Shown: piece by piece, positions 1 to 7,543 of the stretch
How the letters are laid out: every line of letters begins with the position of its first letter
How positions within the stretch are numbered: position 1 is the stretch's first letter
Source: Clostridiales bacterium UBA3758
GTDB lineage: Bacteria; Bacillota; Clostridia; Oscillospirales; Oscillospiraceae
Assembly (NCBI GenBank): GCA_002371675.1
Contig: DFGE01000007.1
Coordinates: 71,891 to 88,767 of the forward strand
Direction of reading: 5' to 3'
DNA: 16,877 bases
Notes under the pieces: model-generated
Told to the model about the DNA's origin: nothing
What the model saw: the letters and a program-made list of their open reading frames with translations, nothing else
Database searches by the model: none
Translations under genes and position numbers: made by a program

Positions 1-12
1 GCAAAGCCGCGC

Positions 13-38
13 GGCGAAAAGCTTTTTAGCTTTTCGCC
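13..38. repeat. Perfect inverted repeat over the end of the DUF2156 gene
   Basis: The arms GGCGAAAAGCT (13-23) and AGCTTTTCGCC (28-38) are perfect complements around a 4-nt loop. The TAA stop of the DUF2156 gene (26-28) lies in the loop. There is no clear U-run after the stem on the minus strand, so it is a possible 3'-end stabiliser or weak terminator, not a textbook one. Confidence 0.6.
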
Positions 39-928
39 ACCTTATAGTCATTATTATCCACCCTAACGACAAACTTTTTCAGCAGCGCGACGGGGTGGTA
101 GGACTGCTTCGACGCGCGCAGGCCGGGATCTCCCATGTCCTCCTCGCGGTTGATGTAAAGCAGCTGCTCCTGCCGCTGCGCCGCCGCGAACTGGTTGACG
201 AGCATCTGGTACGCGCCCTTGCAGCCGCGGTCGGCCTTCTCGATGTGGACATAGAGCGTGTCCCCGATGATCTCTCCGAGCGAGAAGCCCACGACGGCGC
301 CGCCCGCTTTCAGCACGCCGCCGGAGAAGCCGTAGGCGCGGAAATTGTCAAGCACCTCGAGGACCTTGCGGTTTTCCTCGCGCTCATACGCGCCGTCCGC
401 GCTCTCGGGCAGATACTTACGGAGGAAGAACTCCCTCACCTCACCCAGCATATCCTCGCCCAGCGGCGTAAAGCTCCAGTCCTCGTTGGCGCGCTTGAAC
501 TGGCTGATCTGGTTGCGCTGCCCGCTGTATTTCTTTCCGTGCAGCCCGGCGAGGTCGTCATAGCGAAACAGATAGTCGGAAAACTCCTCCTGGTAGGACA
601 CGCCGCAGCCCGGAAAAATCTCCCGGAACACGGACAGATACTCCTCCGGGATCGTGCAGAAGGTGGGCGCCGCCTCCCCGGTCGCCTCCCGGAAGCCGCG
701 CAGAGCCGCCGGGATATCGTCCGCGATCGGGAGATTGTAGTAACGCGCGCCATGCGCGCTGTGGAGCCGCGAATAGAACACGCCGTCGGACACGGCGTAC
801 TCCATGCGGTAAAAATCGCGCCACATGAACATACCGCCGACGGTATAATCACAGGTCTTGGTTCTGATTTTCTTGAAAAAAGGGGAGATCTCCCCGATCC
901 CGCTCAACTGCAGGGCTGCAAACTCCAT
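26..928 (-). CDS. DUF2156 domain protein (phosphatidylglycerol lysyltransferase C-terminal-like, GNAT-type fold)
   Basis: This 300-residue protein resembles the stand-alone DUF2156 family, whose fold is related to GNAT aminoacyl and acyl transferases. Recognisable stretches are the N-terminal region with TCDYTVGGMFMWRDFY, the central KYSGQRNQISQFKR, and the C-terminal GAYQMLVNQFAAA followed by LYINREEDMGDPGLRASK. The substrate is not known; cytosolic aminoacyl or acyl transfer is inferred from the family. I chose the ATG at 928 because GGAAGG lies about 9 nt upstream. A longer open frame reaching 1132 would run through the promoter and has no coding character. It is transcribed divergently from the DUF362 gene. 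The assignment to the family is fairly firm; the function is not. Confidence 0.8.
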   Translation of the reverse strand: MEFAALQLSGIGEISPFFKKIRTKTCDYTVGGMFMWRDFYRMEYAVSDGVFYSRLHSAHGARYYNLPIADDIPAALRGFREATGEAAPTFCTIPEEYLSVFREIFPGCGVSYQEEFSDYLFRYDDLAGLHGKKYSGQRNQISQFKRANEDWSFTPLGEDMLGEVREFFLRKYLPESADGAYEREENRKVLEVLDNFRAYGFSGGVLKAGGAVVGFSLGEIIGDTLYVHIEKADRGCKGAYQMLVNQFAAAQRQEQLLYINREEDMGDPGLRASKQSYHPVALLKKFVVRVDNNDYKVAKS

Positions 929-998
929 GGCATATTTCCTTCCCGGATCAGGCTTGTGTAGGGCTCGGCCGTACGCAAACGCAAAGTATAACAATAAA

Positions 999-1027
999 AT
1001 TATAGACTTCTTCCTGCGCTTCGTCAA
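999..1027 (-). promoter_or_regulatory. SigA promoter of the DUF2156 gene
   Basis: On the minus strand TTGACG (1022-1027) is followed after 17 bp by TATAAT (999-1004), about 70 bp before the start codon at 928. It is back to back with the promoter at 1062-1090. The two -35 boxes are 34 bp apart, and the GC-rich stretch between them holds a short palindrome (1028-1041) that could be an operator, although that is only a guess. Confidence 0.75.
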
Positions 1028-1061
1028 GCGGGGGCGCCCGCGCGCAGCTTTTATCCGGGAC

Positions 1062-1090
1062 TTGTCAGATGCTCCGAAAAAGGATATAAT
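1062..1090 (+). promoter_or_regulatory. SigA promoter of the DUF362 gene
   Basis: TTGTCA (1062-1067), a 17-bp spacer and TATAAT (1085-1090) precede the start codon at 1166, giving a leader of about 70 nt. Confidence 0.75.
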
Positions 1091-1165
1091 AATATATTCT
1101 CTTAAATGGTTTTCCCCCCGGATCGTTGTCAATCACCCTGTACTGCCCAGAAAGGATCGGTAAAC

Positions 1166-2203
1166 ATGAGCATGAAAAATCCCGTCGCCGGCGTTGGCGG
1201 CAACCGCTACGTCCCCTTTGAAGAGCGCACGGGCGAGAGCTCCGTCGTCTTCTTCACGCGTGACCTCTCCGAAGAGGGGCTCAAGAAACTCTATGACCGC
1301 GTCTCCTCCGTGCTGGAGGGCAAGGTCGCCGTTAAGCTGCACACCGGCGAGGCCGAAGGGCCGAACTTCCTGCCCCGCCCCTGGGTGAAGGAGCTTCTCG
1401 CCTCCCGCCTGCCGGATGCGACGATCGTCGAGACCAACACCTTCTACGAAGGCAGCCGCTACACCACCGAGGAGCACCGCAAGACGCTGGAAATCAACGG
1501 CTGGACCTTCTGCCCCGTGGACATCACCGATGAGGAGGGCGTGACCACCTTCCCGGTAAAGGGCGGCAAGTGGTTTGACGAGATGCACGTCGGCAGTCAT
1601 CTGGCGAACTATGATTCTCTCCTCGTGCTCACGCATTTCAAGGGGCACACCATGGGCGGCTTTGGCGGCTCCAACAAGAACATCGGCATCGGCTGCGCCG
1701 ACGGCCGTATCGGCAAGAAGGAGATCCACCAGCGGGGCGACAACATGTGGGGCATCAACAAGGAAGAGTTCATGGAGCGCATGACCGAGAGCACCAAGGC
1801 CACGGTCGACCATTTTGCGCCGCATATCTGCTATATCAACACGATGCGCAACATTTCCGTGGACTGCGATTGCGCCGGCACGGAGGCAGCACCCGTCGTC
1901 ACGCCGGACGTGGGCATTCTCGCCTCGCTGGATATCCTGGCTCTGGACAGCGCCTGCGTGGACCTCATCTACAGTCTGCCCGGCGGGGGCGGCCGGGCCA
2001 TGATCGAGCGCATCGAGAGCCGCCACGGCCTGCGCCAGCTGAGCTATATGAAGGAGCTCGGCATGGGCAACGACCGCTATACGCTCATCGACCTGGATAA
2101 TGACGGCGCGGTCATCAGCGCCGCCGAGGCCGTCAAGGACATTGCGCCCGAGTGGAAGCCCGACCGCTTCAACACCTTCTGGGGCCGCAACAAGCGCAAA
2201 TAA
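1166..2203 (+). CDS. DUF362 domain-containing protein
   Basis: The 345-residue protein matches the DUF362 family, a poorly understood group often found with iron-sulphur or redox proteins. The family core is visible as AVKLHTGE (near residue 55), the repeat-like HFKGHTMGGFGGSNKNIG (about 157-174) followed by IGCADGRIGK, and an acidic C-terminal part. The C-terminal 4Fe-4S ferredoxin motif found in many relatives is absent; a CDCAG stretch is the only close cysteine pair. The start at 1166 is supported by AAAGGA at 1151-1156. A second Met two codons later is an alternative. It appears to be a single-gene transcript. Biochemical role unknown. Confidence 0.85.
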   Translation: MSMKNPVAGVGGNRYVPFEERTGESSVVFFTRDLSEEGLKKLYDRVSSVLEGKVAVKLHTGEAEGPNFLPRPWVKELLASRLPDATIVETNTFYEGSRYTTEEHRKTLEINGWTFCPVDITDEEGVTTFPVKGGKWFDEMHVGSHLANYDSLLVLTHFKGHTMGGFGGSNKNIGIGCADGRIGKKEIHQRGDNMWGINKEEFMERMTESTKATVDHFAPHICYINTMRNISVDCDCAGTEAAPVVTPDVGILASLDILALDSACVDLIYSLPGGGGRAMIERIESRHGLRQLSYMKELGMGNDRYTLIDLDNDGAVISAAEAVKDIAPEWKPDRFNTFWGRNKRK

Positions 2204-2210
2204 GCGCAGA

Positions 2211-2277
2211 GGGCAACGCGAACCGTTGCCCGTGAACCGCACCCCGTTCACCGGCAGCACCCTGCCGATGAACGGGG
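2211..2277 (+). other. Two consecutive stem-loops after the DUF362 gene
   Basis: The first stem is GGGCAACG (2211-2218) with CGTTGCCC (2224-2231). The second is larger: CCCCGTTCA (2242-2250) and CGGCAG (2252-2257) pair with CTGCCG (2262-2267) and TGAACGGGG (2269-2277), with one C-A mismatch. Neither is followed by a U-run, so they may end or protect the transcript, but a Rho-independent terminator is not shown. Confidence 0.5.
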
Positions 2278-2305
2278 CGATCTCAACCGCAGGAAGCAGG
2301 AGGAC

Positions 2306-2456
2306 ATGTCACGGCAAACCGACCGCTCGACATTGACAGAAAGCAGCGTATCGCGATCTGCTTTTTAGCCCCAACTGCTGCCGCCCGGACGATCGCTTCG
2401 TTATCCGCGACGGAAAGCGCGAACCCTTCGCCGTGATCTGCCCAGGCGGGAAGACG
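2306..2456 (+). pseudogene. Remnant of an alpha/beta-hydrolase (esterase) 5' end
   Basis: From 2337 to 2450 one frame reads DLLFSPNCCRPDDRF, then VIRDGKREPFAVICPGG. This resembles the N-terminus of acetyl-esterase type alpha/beta hydrolases, where a PFAVICPGGGY-like strand leads into the oxyanion region. The frame has a TGA immediately upstream (2334-2336). The nearby ATG at 2306, after AGGAGG at 2298-2303, opens a different frame that stops after 20 codons. The similarity ends at the GG motif, where the tRNA promoter begins. I read this as a frameshifted and truncated gene. The family call rests on a short stretch and is tentative. Confidence 0.4.
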
Positions 2457-2457
2457 C

Positions 2458-2486
2458 TTGACAGGCCCCTCCCCGCGTGCTATCTT
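2458..2486 (+). promoter_or_regulatory. SigA promoter of tRNA-Leu
   Basis: Consensus TTGACA (2458-2463), a 17-bp spacer, and TATCTT (2481-2486) lie 13 bp before the tRNA 5' end. Confidence 0.8.
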
Positions 2487-2499
2487 GTTAAGCGGATTT

Positions 2500-2586
2500 G
2501 CCGGCGTGGTGGAATGGTAGACACCAGGGACTTAAAATCCCTTGCTGCTCTGCAGCGTATCGGTTCGAGTCCGACCGCCGGCACCA
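2500..2586 (+). tRNA. tRNA-Leu (anticodon UAA)
   Basis: The acceptor stem GCCGGCG pairs with CGCCGGC, followed by A and an encoded CCA end (2584-2586). The anticodon arm is AGGGA-CTTAAAA-TCCCT with anticodon TAA at 2533-2535. A long class II variable arm, GCTGC-TCT-GCAGC, and the T-loop TTCGAGT are present. The outermost T-stem pair is an A-C mismatch. The 87-nt length and variable arm fit leucine. Confidence 0.96.
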
Positions 2587-2626
2587 GAAAAGGGGAAATC
2601 CGATCAGGATTTCCCCTTTTCTGGTG
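2582..2626 (+). terminator. Terminator hairpin of tRNA-Leu, sharing the CCA end
   Basis: A perfect 20-bp stem (2582-2601 with 2607-2626) closes a 5-nt GATCA loop. Its 5' arm begins inside the tRNA 3' CACCA end. The stem has an A-rich foot on the left and a U-rich foot (CCCCTTTTCT) on the right. Confidence 0.85.
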
Positions 2627-2742
2627 GCCCGCCTGCGGCGGGCGTTGATCCGCTTCGCTCAAATGTGGCGAGAGGGTCATACCCTCCCCTCTCGCGCTCT
2701 CCCCATGCGGGACGAGCCTGGTTCGGGTTTAGTTTGCCCGGT

Positions 2743-2788
2743 GCACCAAAAAGGAGAGAATCCTATTGGATTCTCTCCTTTTTGGTGC
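2743..2788 (+). terminator. Second terminator-like hairpin of the array
   Basis: A perfect 21-bp stem (2743-2763 with 2768-2788) has a TATT loop. The left foot is GCACCAAAAAGG and the right foot CCTTTTTGGTGC, so it could stop transcription from either side. Confidence 0.75.
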
Positions 2789-2917
2789 CGCGGCTGCGCC
2801 GCGATATTATCCGCTTCGCTCAAATAGAGCGAGAGGGAATAACCAATCCCCTCTCGCGCTCTCCCCATGCAAACCTGGAGGGCGGGTCGGACTTGGACTG
2901 CCATATTACAATTACGA

Positions 2918-2952
2918 AAAAGGAGAGAATCCAAACAGGATTCTCTCCTTTT
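2918..2952 (-). terminator. Third terminator-like hairpin, probably ending the tldD-tldE-ggt operon
   Basis: A 15-bp stem (2918-2932 with 2938-2952) has an AAACA loop. On the minus strand it lies 36 nt past the ggt stop and ends CTCCTTTTTCG, a good U-run. It can also act on plus-strand read-through from the tRNA. Confidence 0.75.
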
Positions 2953-2987
2953 CTGCCTGTCTGTGGCGGGCGGATCTTCTGCGGAGC

Positions 2988-4616
2988 TCATATCAGGGCA
3001 ATATTGCTGTCGGTGCGGGATTCGGTGCCGCCGACGAGGACGCCGTTGGACTGCCGCAGGATGATCTGCCCGCGGCCGAAGGAGGACGTGCTCAGATCAA
3101 CGCGGACATCATGTCCCATGCGGCGCAGCGCGCGGGCGAGATTGGGATCAAAGCGGCTCTCCACGGTGACGCTCCCGTCGCGCATCCACTGCCAGCGCGG
3201 CGCGTCGAGCGCCTGCTGCGGGTCAAGCGCGAAGTCCACCAGGTTGGACACCACCTGCACATGCCCCTGCGGCTGCATATAGCCGCCCATGACCCCGAAG
3301 GGGCCGAGGGGACGGCCGTCCCGCATGAGGAAGCCGGGGATGATGGTGTGATAGCTGCGCTTGCCGCCCTTGAGGACGTTCGCTGCCGCGGGGTCGAGCG
3401 AGAAGTCCGCGCCGCGGTTCTGCAGGGCGATCCCCGTCCCCGCCACAACGATGCCGGAGCCAAAGCCCATGTAGTTGGACTGGATGTAGGAGACGAGGTT
3501 GCCCTCGCCGTCGCCCGCGCAGAGATACACAGTGCCGCTCTTCGGCGGGAGCGCGCTGCCGTAGACCTGGGCGCGCTCCGTCATCCGCGCGGCCTGCGCC
3601 GCGCCGTAGGCGGGAGTGAGCAGGCTGTGATAGTCGAGCGCCATGTCTCGCGGATCGGTCACACAGCGGAAGGCGTCCGCAAAGGCTATCTTGATCGCCT
3701 CGATCTGCCGGTGGAAGCTCATCGGATCGTCCCGGGACGGGAGGGAAAATTCCTTGAGGATGTTCAGAGCCATCAGCGCCACGATGCCCTGCCCGTTCGG
3801 CGGGATCTCGCAGACCTCGAGGCCGCGGTAGTTCACGCGGATGGGCTCCACCCAGAGCGGCTGAAAGGCGGCCAGATCCTCATAGCGCAGCCAGCCGCCG
3901 TATCGCCGGCTCTCCGCGTCGATCCGTCGGGCGAGCTCGCCCTCATAGAAGGCCCTGCCGCCGCTCTCGCCGATGGCCTCGAGGCTGTCGGCATGGTCCG
4001 GCAGACGCACAAGCTCCCCCGCCTCTGGCGCGCGGCCGGCCGGCGCGAAGGTGCGAAACCAGGCGTCAAAGCAGTCTCCGCGCAGGCTCTTCTGATAGGC
4101 GGCGAAGGCGCCCTGCCAGGCCTGCGCCAGATTTGCGCCGCAGGGGTAACCCGCGCGGGCGTACTGTACCGCGGGGGCGAGGTTCTCCGCGAGGCTGCGG
4201 CGCCCGAAGCGCTTCGTGAGCGAGGCCCAGGCCATGACCGCGCCCGGCACAGTCACGCTCGTCCAGCCGTGCCGCGGCATGCGCCCGTTTTCGTCCCGCC
4301 CCTCGTCGAGCACCTTTTTCCAGTCCGCCAGGGCAGGCGCGGGGCCGCTGCAGTTGAGGCCGAAGAGCCGCTGCTCCTTCTCTGACCAGACAAGGGCAAA
4401 GGCGTCGGAGCCGAGGCCGTTGGAGCAGGGCTCCGTGACGGTCAGGCAGGCGGCCGCGGCTATCGCGGCGTCCACGGCGTTTCCGCCGCGGCGCAGCGCC
4501 TCAAGCCCCGCGGCGGAGGCCTGGGGGCTTGAGCTGTTCACCATGCCGCCGCGGGCATAGAGCGGATAGCGCTGGGAGGGATAGCGCTGGGCAAGCGGGT
4601 CAAAGCGAAATTCCAT
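2988..4616 (-). CDS. Gamma-glutamyltransferase / glutathione hydrolase-like proenzyme (YwrD type)
   Basis: The 542-residue protein is a full-length gamma-glutamyltranspeptidase, an Ntn-hydrolase that cleaves itself and then hydrolyses or transfers gamma-glutamyl groups. The N-terminal ARGGMVNSSSPQAS and GGNAVDAAIAAA (about 44-56) are typical. The likely nucleophile after self-cleavage is Thr362 in KSGTVYLCAGDGEGN, followed by SYIQSNYMGFGSGI and the small-subunit GPFGVMGGYMQPQGH motif. There is no signal peptide, so a cytosolic YwrD-like enzyme is more likely than an exported GGT. The start at 4616 has a strong GGAAGGAGG site. It begins 31 nt after tldE on the same strand and no promoter is seen between them, so it is probably the third gene of the operon. 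Confidence 0.92.
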   Translation of the reverse strand: MEFRFDPLAQRYPSQRYPLYARGGMVNSSSPQASAAGLEALRRGGNAVDAAIAAAACLTVTEPCSNGLGSDAFALVWSEKEQRLFGLNCSGPAPALADWKKVLDEGRDENGRMPRHGWTSVTVPGAVMAWASLTKRFGRRSLAENLAPAVQYARAGYPCGANLAQAWQGAFAAYQKSLRGDCFDAWFRTFAPAGRAPEAGELVRLPDHADSLEAIGESGGRAFYEGELARRIDAESRRYGGWLRYEDLAAFQPLWVEPIRVNYRGLEVCEIPPNGQGIVALMALNILKEFSLPSRDDPMSFHRQIEAIKIAFADAFRCVTDPRDMALDYHSLLTPAYGAAQAARMTERAQVYGSALPPKSGTVYLCAGDGEGNLVSYIQSNYMGFGSGIVVAGTGIALQNRGADFSLDPAAANVLKGGKRSYHTIIPGFLMRDGRPLGPFGVMGGYMQPQGHVQVVSNLVDFALDPQQALDAPRWQWMRDGSVTVESRFDPNLARALRRMGHDVRVDLSTSSFGRGQIILRQSNGVLVGGTESRTDSNIALI

Positions 4617-4647
4617 GGTGAGGCCCCTCCTTCCGGGGCAGGTCCTG

Positions 4648-5937
4648 TTATTCCTCTTTCTCCGCTCCCGTCACCGTGACGCCGCGCAGCAGCGTGAGCG
4701 AGGGGATCAGAAAGCGGTTGTACTGGGTCTGCGCCGCGCTCATCTCCATGGCCTTCAGATAGTCGAACATCGAGCCGGAGACCGAGCCGCCGGAGACGGG
4801 GATGACCTTCTCGCCGTCGTGCCAGTAGCCAAGGCGGAGCTCGCCGAAGACGTCGCCGGTCATGTCGTCCACCTGAAAGTCGGAGAACTCCACGGCCTCG
4901 AGGTAGGGGCCTTTGCGCAGCTCCTCCTCCGTATGCGTGCCGCCGGAGAAGGCCACGTTGCCGGGGATGAAGGAATCCTCCAGGCCGAGATAGCAGGCGT
5001 AGCGGCGGCTGCCGATAAAGCGCTGCGGAACATCGTCCTCCATGAGCAGCGTCTCGCGCACCCGGGAGCCCTCGGCGTCGTGCCGGGCGTTGGCGGAGGA
5101 GTTGGGGAGGCTGCGGAGCGTCCGCACGCTGACCTTGTCGCCGCGCACGTCTTCGGCGATGGGGACGCCGGGCTGCCAGTCGCTGAATTTGTGGTAGATA
5201 TTCGCCGCGTCAAGGCGGGCGAGGAAGAAATAGTAAATGTCGCAGGCGGCCTTGGTGGAGAAGAGCACGTCCGCCTTGCCGAGATTCGGGGTCGGGCGGG
5301 TCTGCAGACGGTCGCGCCCGGTGGCCATAGCCTTGACGAGCTCGCGCCGCAGGCCCTCCGCATCGCAGCTGCCGCTGGTGAAGGCGCGGTAGAGCTCGAT
5401 CTCATGCCCGCCGCGGCGGGCGTTCACGATGACCTCGAGCATGCTCGCAGCGGCGCGATCAGAGACGTCGAGCCCGTTGGAGTTGAGCACGCGCGTGGTC
5501 TTCTCAGATACAAAGAGCTCGTAGCTGTTGATATCCTCCGTCTCCGTCTCGGGCAGGCTTTTCATGGTGCTGAGGAAGTCTGCAGCAATGGCGGCCGTGT
5601 CGATGGGGGCGGCGCTCTCCTTTTCCTCCTCGTAGGCGGGTACAAGGGTAAAGGGCTCGTTTTTCACGAGCGTCGCGCGGTAGGCCAGGGAGTCGATGAG
5701 CGCGGCGGCCTCCTCGGGGGAGCTTGTCGGGTGCAGCTCGGCGGAGGCGCTGCCGACGTATTTCCCGTCCTCGATCTGCTGGTAGACCGTAACGGTGAAG
5801 TGCTCCACGTCGCGCACACGGTTCTGGTCGAGGGCGTGGCGGATGAAGTAAAACTCCCAGCCGCGGGTCTTCTGGGCGGTGACGCTCCAGGCGCAGACCT
5901 TTGCTTTGTTCAGCAGTTCAACGATCGTGTTCAGCAT
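4648..5937 (-). CDS. pmbA: TldE/PmbA-type metallopeptidase partner subunit
   Basis: This 429-residue protein belongs to the TldD/PmbA family. It lacks the HExxxH zinc motif of its upstream partner, as expected for the TldE (PmbA) subunit that pairs with TldD in a heterodimeric protease. That protease cuts unfolded peptides and, in known systems, RiPP leader peptides. The C-terminal half carries family signatures such as GNVAFSGGTHTEEEL and VSGSMFDYLKAMEMS. The start codon overlaps the tldD stop by one base (TAATG), which points to translational coupling; a weak GAGG lies just upstream. A longer open frame to 6162 only reads through tldD in another frame. Length is usual for the family. Confidence 0.9.
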   Translation of the reverse strand: MLNTIVELLNKAKVCAWSVTAQKTRGWEFYFIRHALDQNRVRDVEHFTVTVYQQIEDGKYVGSASAELHPTSSPEEAAALIDSLAYRATLVKNEPFTLVPAYEEEKESAAPIDTAAIAADFLSTMKSLPETETEDINSYELFVSEKTTRVLNSNGLDVSDRAAASMLEVIVNARRGGHEIELYRAFTSGSCDAEGLRRELVKAMATGRDRLQTRPTPNLGKADVLFSTKAACDIYYFFLARLDAANIYHKFSDWQPGVPIAEDVRGDKVSVRTLRSLPNSSANARHDAEGSRVRETLLMEDDVPQRFIGSRRYACYLGLEDSFIPGNVAFSGGTHTEEELRKGPYLEAVEFSDFQVDDMTGDVFGELRLGYWHDGEKVIPVSGGSVSGSMFDYLKAMEMSAAQTQYNRFLIPSLTLLRGVTVTGAEKEE

Positions 5938-7370
5938 TATCCGAGCCTCGCTTTCGTCTTGAGATAGGGGCCGCCGTCCGTGACCTTGACCCACTCCTTG
6001 TAGCCCTTGCCGCAGCCGCCGGTGCCGAAGATTTCCCGGTCGCCGGAGCGCATGGAGATGCTGCCCAGCAGATCCGGCACATAGCCGGTCATGATGATCG
6101 GCGCGACGATTTTGCCGGTGAGCTTGCCGTCCACGATCTCGCGGCCGAGCTTGATGATGCACTGGATGCCCCAGTGCTTGGGATCCTCCATGCCGCTCTC
6201 CATGCCCTCGAGCAGGTAGCCGCGCTTGACGGAGGCGATCATGTCCTCCAGCGTGTCGTCGCCGGAGTCGAAGACGGTGTTGGTCATGCGGGTGTAAACC
6301 TTGTGCTCAAAGTTCTCGCGCTTGCCGTTGCCGGTGGGCTCGCCGCCGAGGCGCAGGGCGCTCAGCGCATCGCAGATGCCGGTCTTGAGGATGCCGTTCT
6401 CGATCTCGATCACGTCCCCGGCGAGGGTGCCCTCGTCGTCGAAAGCGTAGCTCGTCACATTCTCGGCGCAGAGCGCGCCCTCGTGCATGGTGACGAGCTC
6501 GCTGCCGACGCGCTTGCCGATGTACTCCTTGCCGAGCGCGCGGTTTTTCACGAACATATCCATCTCCACGCCGTGGCCGAAGGCCTCATGGGCGATGAGC
6601 CCGGTGACCTCGGGGGAGGTGATGATCTCATACTCGCCCGGCTCGATGCGGCCGGCGTCCAGCAGCTCCTCGGCGCAGGCCACGGCGCGGGGCAGCTTGT
6701 GCTCAAGCTGCGAAAAGAGCTCCGGCCCGCAGAGGCCGGACACGCCCTCGTAGCCCATCTGGGTGCGCCCCTCGCGGCTCGCCACCGCGGCGACGTTGCC
6801 TTCGGAGTAGACGTAGCTCTGGCTGAGATCGCGGTTCTCGGTCAAAAACAGCTTGCAGATATGGGTGGACTGGGCGCGCAGGATGCAGTCGAGCATGTCT
6901 TCTCCGAGCGTCATGCCGCGCGCGCTGAGCGCCGAAAGACGCTCGACCAGGGCCTTCACATCGCTGCTCTCCGGCAGCTCCCCGGTCTCCTTTTCCACGA
7001 AGAGCGTGAGCGGCTCGTCCGGGAGCATCGCCGTCTCGTACACGGCGGCGCCGACGGCCTCCAGAGTTTCCTCCTGGCGCTTCAGCTCCGCGCGGATCTG
7101 TTCCGCCGCGGCCTCGGGGGCGGCGGGATCAAATTCGTTGAGGGCATACTCGCTGTACTGTCCCTTGCGGTACACGCGCACCACAACACCGCGCTCGGTG
7201 GTCATGGTCTCGCTGCTGACGCTGCGGGCGCGCTGGGAGATGCGCACCGAGAGGCCCTTGGAATCGGTCGCGAGAATGCTCACATAGTCGTAGTCCTGCC
7301 GCAGAAGTGCGAGCAGCTTCTGCAGGCCGCCTTTGATCCCGCTGAGATAGGGGGAAAAAGGTGCTTTCAT
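5937..7370 (-). CDS. tldD: TldD zinc metallopeptidase
   Basis: The 477-residue protein is a full-length TldD. The zinc site is visible as HEAFGH at residues 261-266, with Glu262 as the catalytic base, and the third ligand is Cys453 in GTGGCGKGYKEW near the C-terminus. It should form a heterodimer with the next gene product and degrade peptides threaded into its chamber. The start at 7370 is supported by AAAGGAG about 7 nt upstream, and a good promoter precedes it. No RiPP precursor gene is recognisable next to it, so general peptide turnover is the cautious reading. Confidence 0.95.
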   Translation of the reverse strand: MKAPFSPYLSGIKGGLQKLLALLRQDYDYVSILATDSKGLSVRISQRARSVSSETMTTERGVVVRVYRKGQYSEYALNEFDPAAPEAAAEQIRAELKRQEETLEAVGAAVYETAMLPDEPLTLFVEKETGELPESSDVKALVERLSALSARGMTLGEDMLDCILRAQSTHICKLFLTENRDLSQSYVYSEGNVAAVASREGRTQMGYEGVSGLCGPELFSQLEHKLPRAVACAEELLDAGRIEPGEYEIITSPEVTGLIAHEAFGHGVEMDMFVKNRALGKEYIGKRVGSELVTMHEGALCAENVTSYAFDDEGTLAGDVIEIENGILKTGICDALSALRLGGEPTGNGKRENFEHKVYTRMTNTVFDSGDDTLEDMIASVKRGYLLEGMESGMEDPKHWGIQCIIKLGREIVDGKLTGKIVAPIIMTGYVPDLLGSISMRSGDREIFGTGGCGKGYKEWVKVTDGGPYLKTKARLG

Positions 7371-7402
7371 GCTTGTTCTCCTTTCGCCTGGTGTGATGCC
7401 TT

Positions 7403-7432
7403 ATTTTACCGCCCCGCCCGGCGCACTGTCAA
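7403..7432 (-). promoter_or_regulatory. SigA promoter of the tldD operon
   Basis: On the minus strand TTGACA (7427-7432) is followed after 18 bp by TAAAAT (7403-7408), about 33 bp before the tldD start codon. Confidence 0.75.
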
Positions 7433-7543
7433 CAGAAACGCCTCGTGCGGAGTAGAAGTTTCACGGCGCGGGCAGCCTCCTGCGCGCCGGCCTGGACGCG
7501 TACGGGGAGATTGTGAAGAGGGGGATGGCGTCCCTTATACGCA
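7433..7543. other. Intergenic stretch between the tldD promoter and cassette A
   Basis: I see no complete gene here. On the plus strand a stop-bounded frame (7456-7587) reads GAGSLLRAGLDAYGEIVKRG and runs into the cassette tail, ending YSIKKLF-stop. The first part uses high-GC codons like real genes nearby, so it may be the end of a lost gene, but no family is recognisable and no start codon with a ribosome site is present. Confidence 0.3.

Larger units (their letters stand above)
2587..2985 (+). repeat. Tandem array of about 161-169 bp units downstream of tRNA-Leu
   Basis: Each unit consists of a terminator-like hairpin, a short GC palindrome, the segment TCCGCTTCGCTCAAAT (2649-2664 and 2810-2825, identical), a GCGAGAGGG/CCCTCTCGC hairpin (2668-2695 and 2829-2857), and an identical 22-nt stretch ending CTCTCCCCATG (2686-2707 and 2848-2869). 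A third unit starts with the hairpin at 2918 and decays (GTGGCGGGCGGATC, then GAGCTCATAT) as it reaches the ggt stop codon. Unit 2 also has a tRNA-like 3' end: GGTTCGGGT, then GTGCACCA directly before its hairpin, in the position the real tRNA end holds in unit 1. No protein is encoded. Confidence 0.8.

Noticed and set aside
95..961. Long open frames opposite the DUF2156, ggt, tldD, M32 and ligase genes
   Set aside because: These are antisense shadows of high-GC coding sequence. They lack ribosome sites and their translations are rich in Ala, Arg, Val and His with no recognisable domain.
1028..1041. Operator palindrome between the divergent promoters
   Set aside because: The arms are only 5 bp in GC-rich DNA, which is expected by chance; mentioned with the promoter but not called as a site.
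2720..2748. A second tRNA gene in the array
   Set aside because: Only a T-loop-like and CCA-like end are present; the flanking bases of the loop do not pair and no acceptor or anticodon arm is found.
2587..2985. CRISPR array
   Set aside because: The repeats are 161-169 bp apart, the units are themselves palindromic terminators, there are only three, and no cas genes are nearby.
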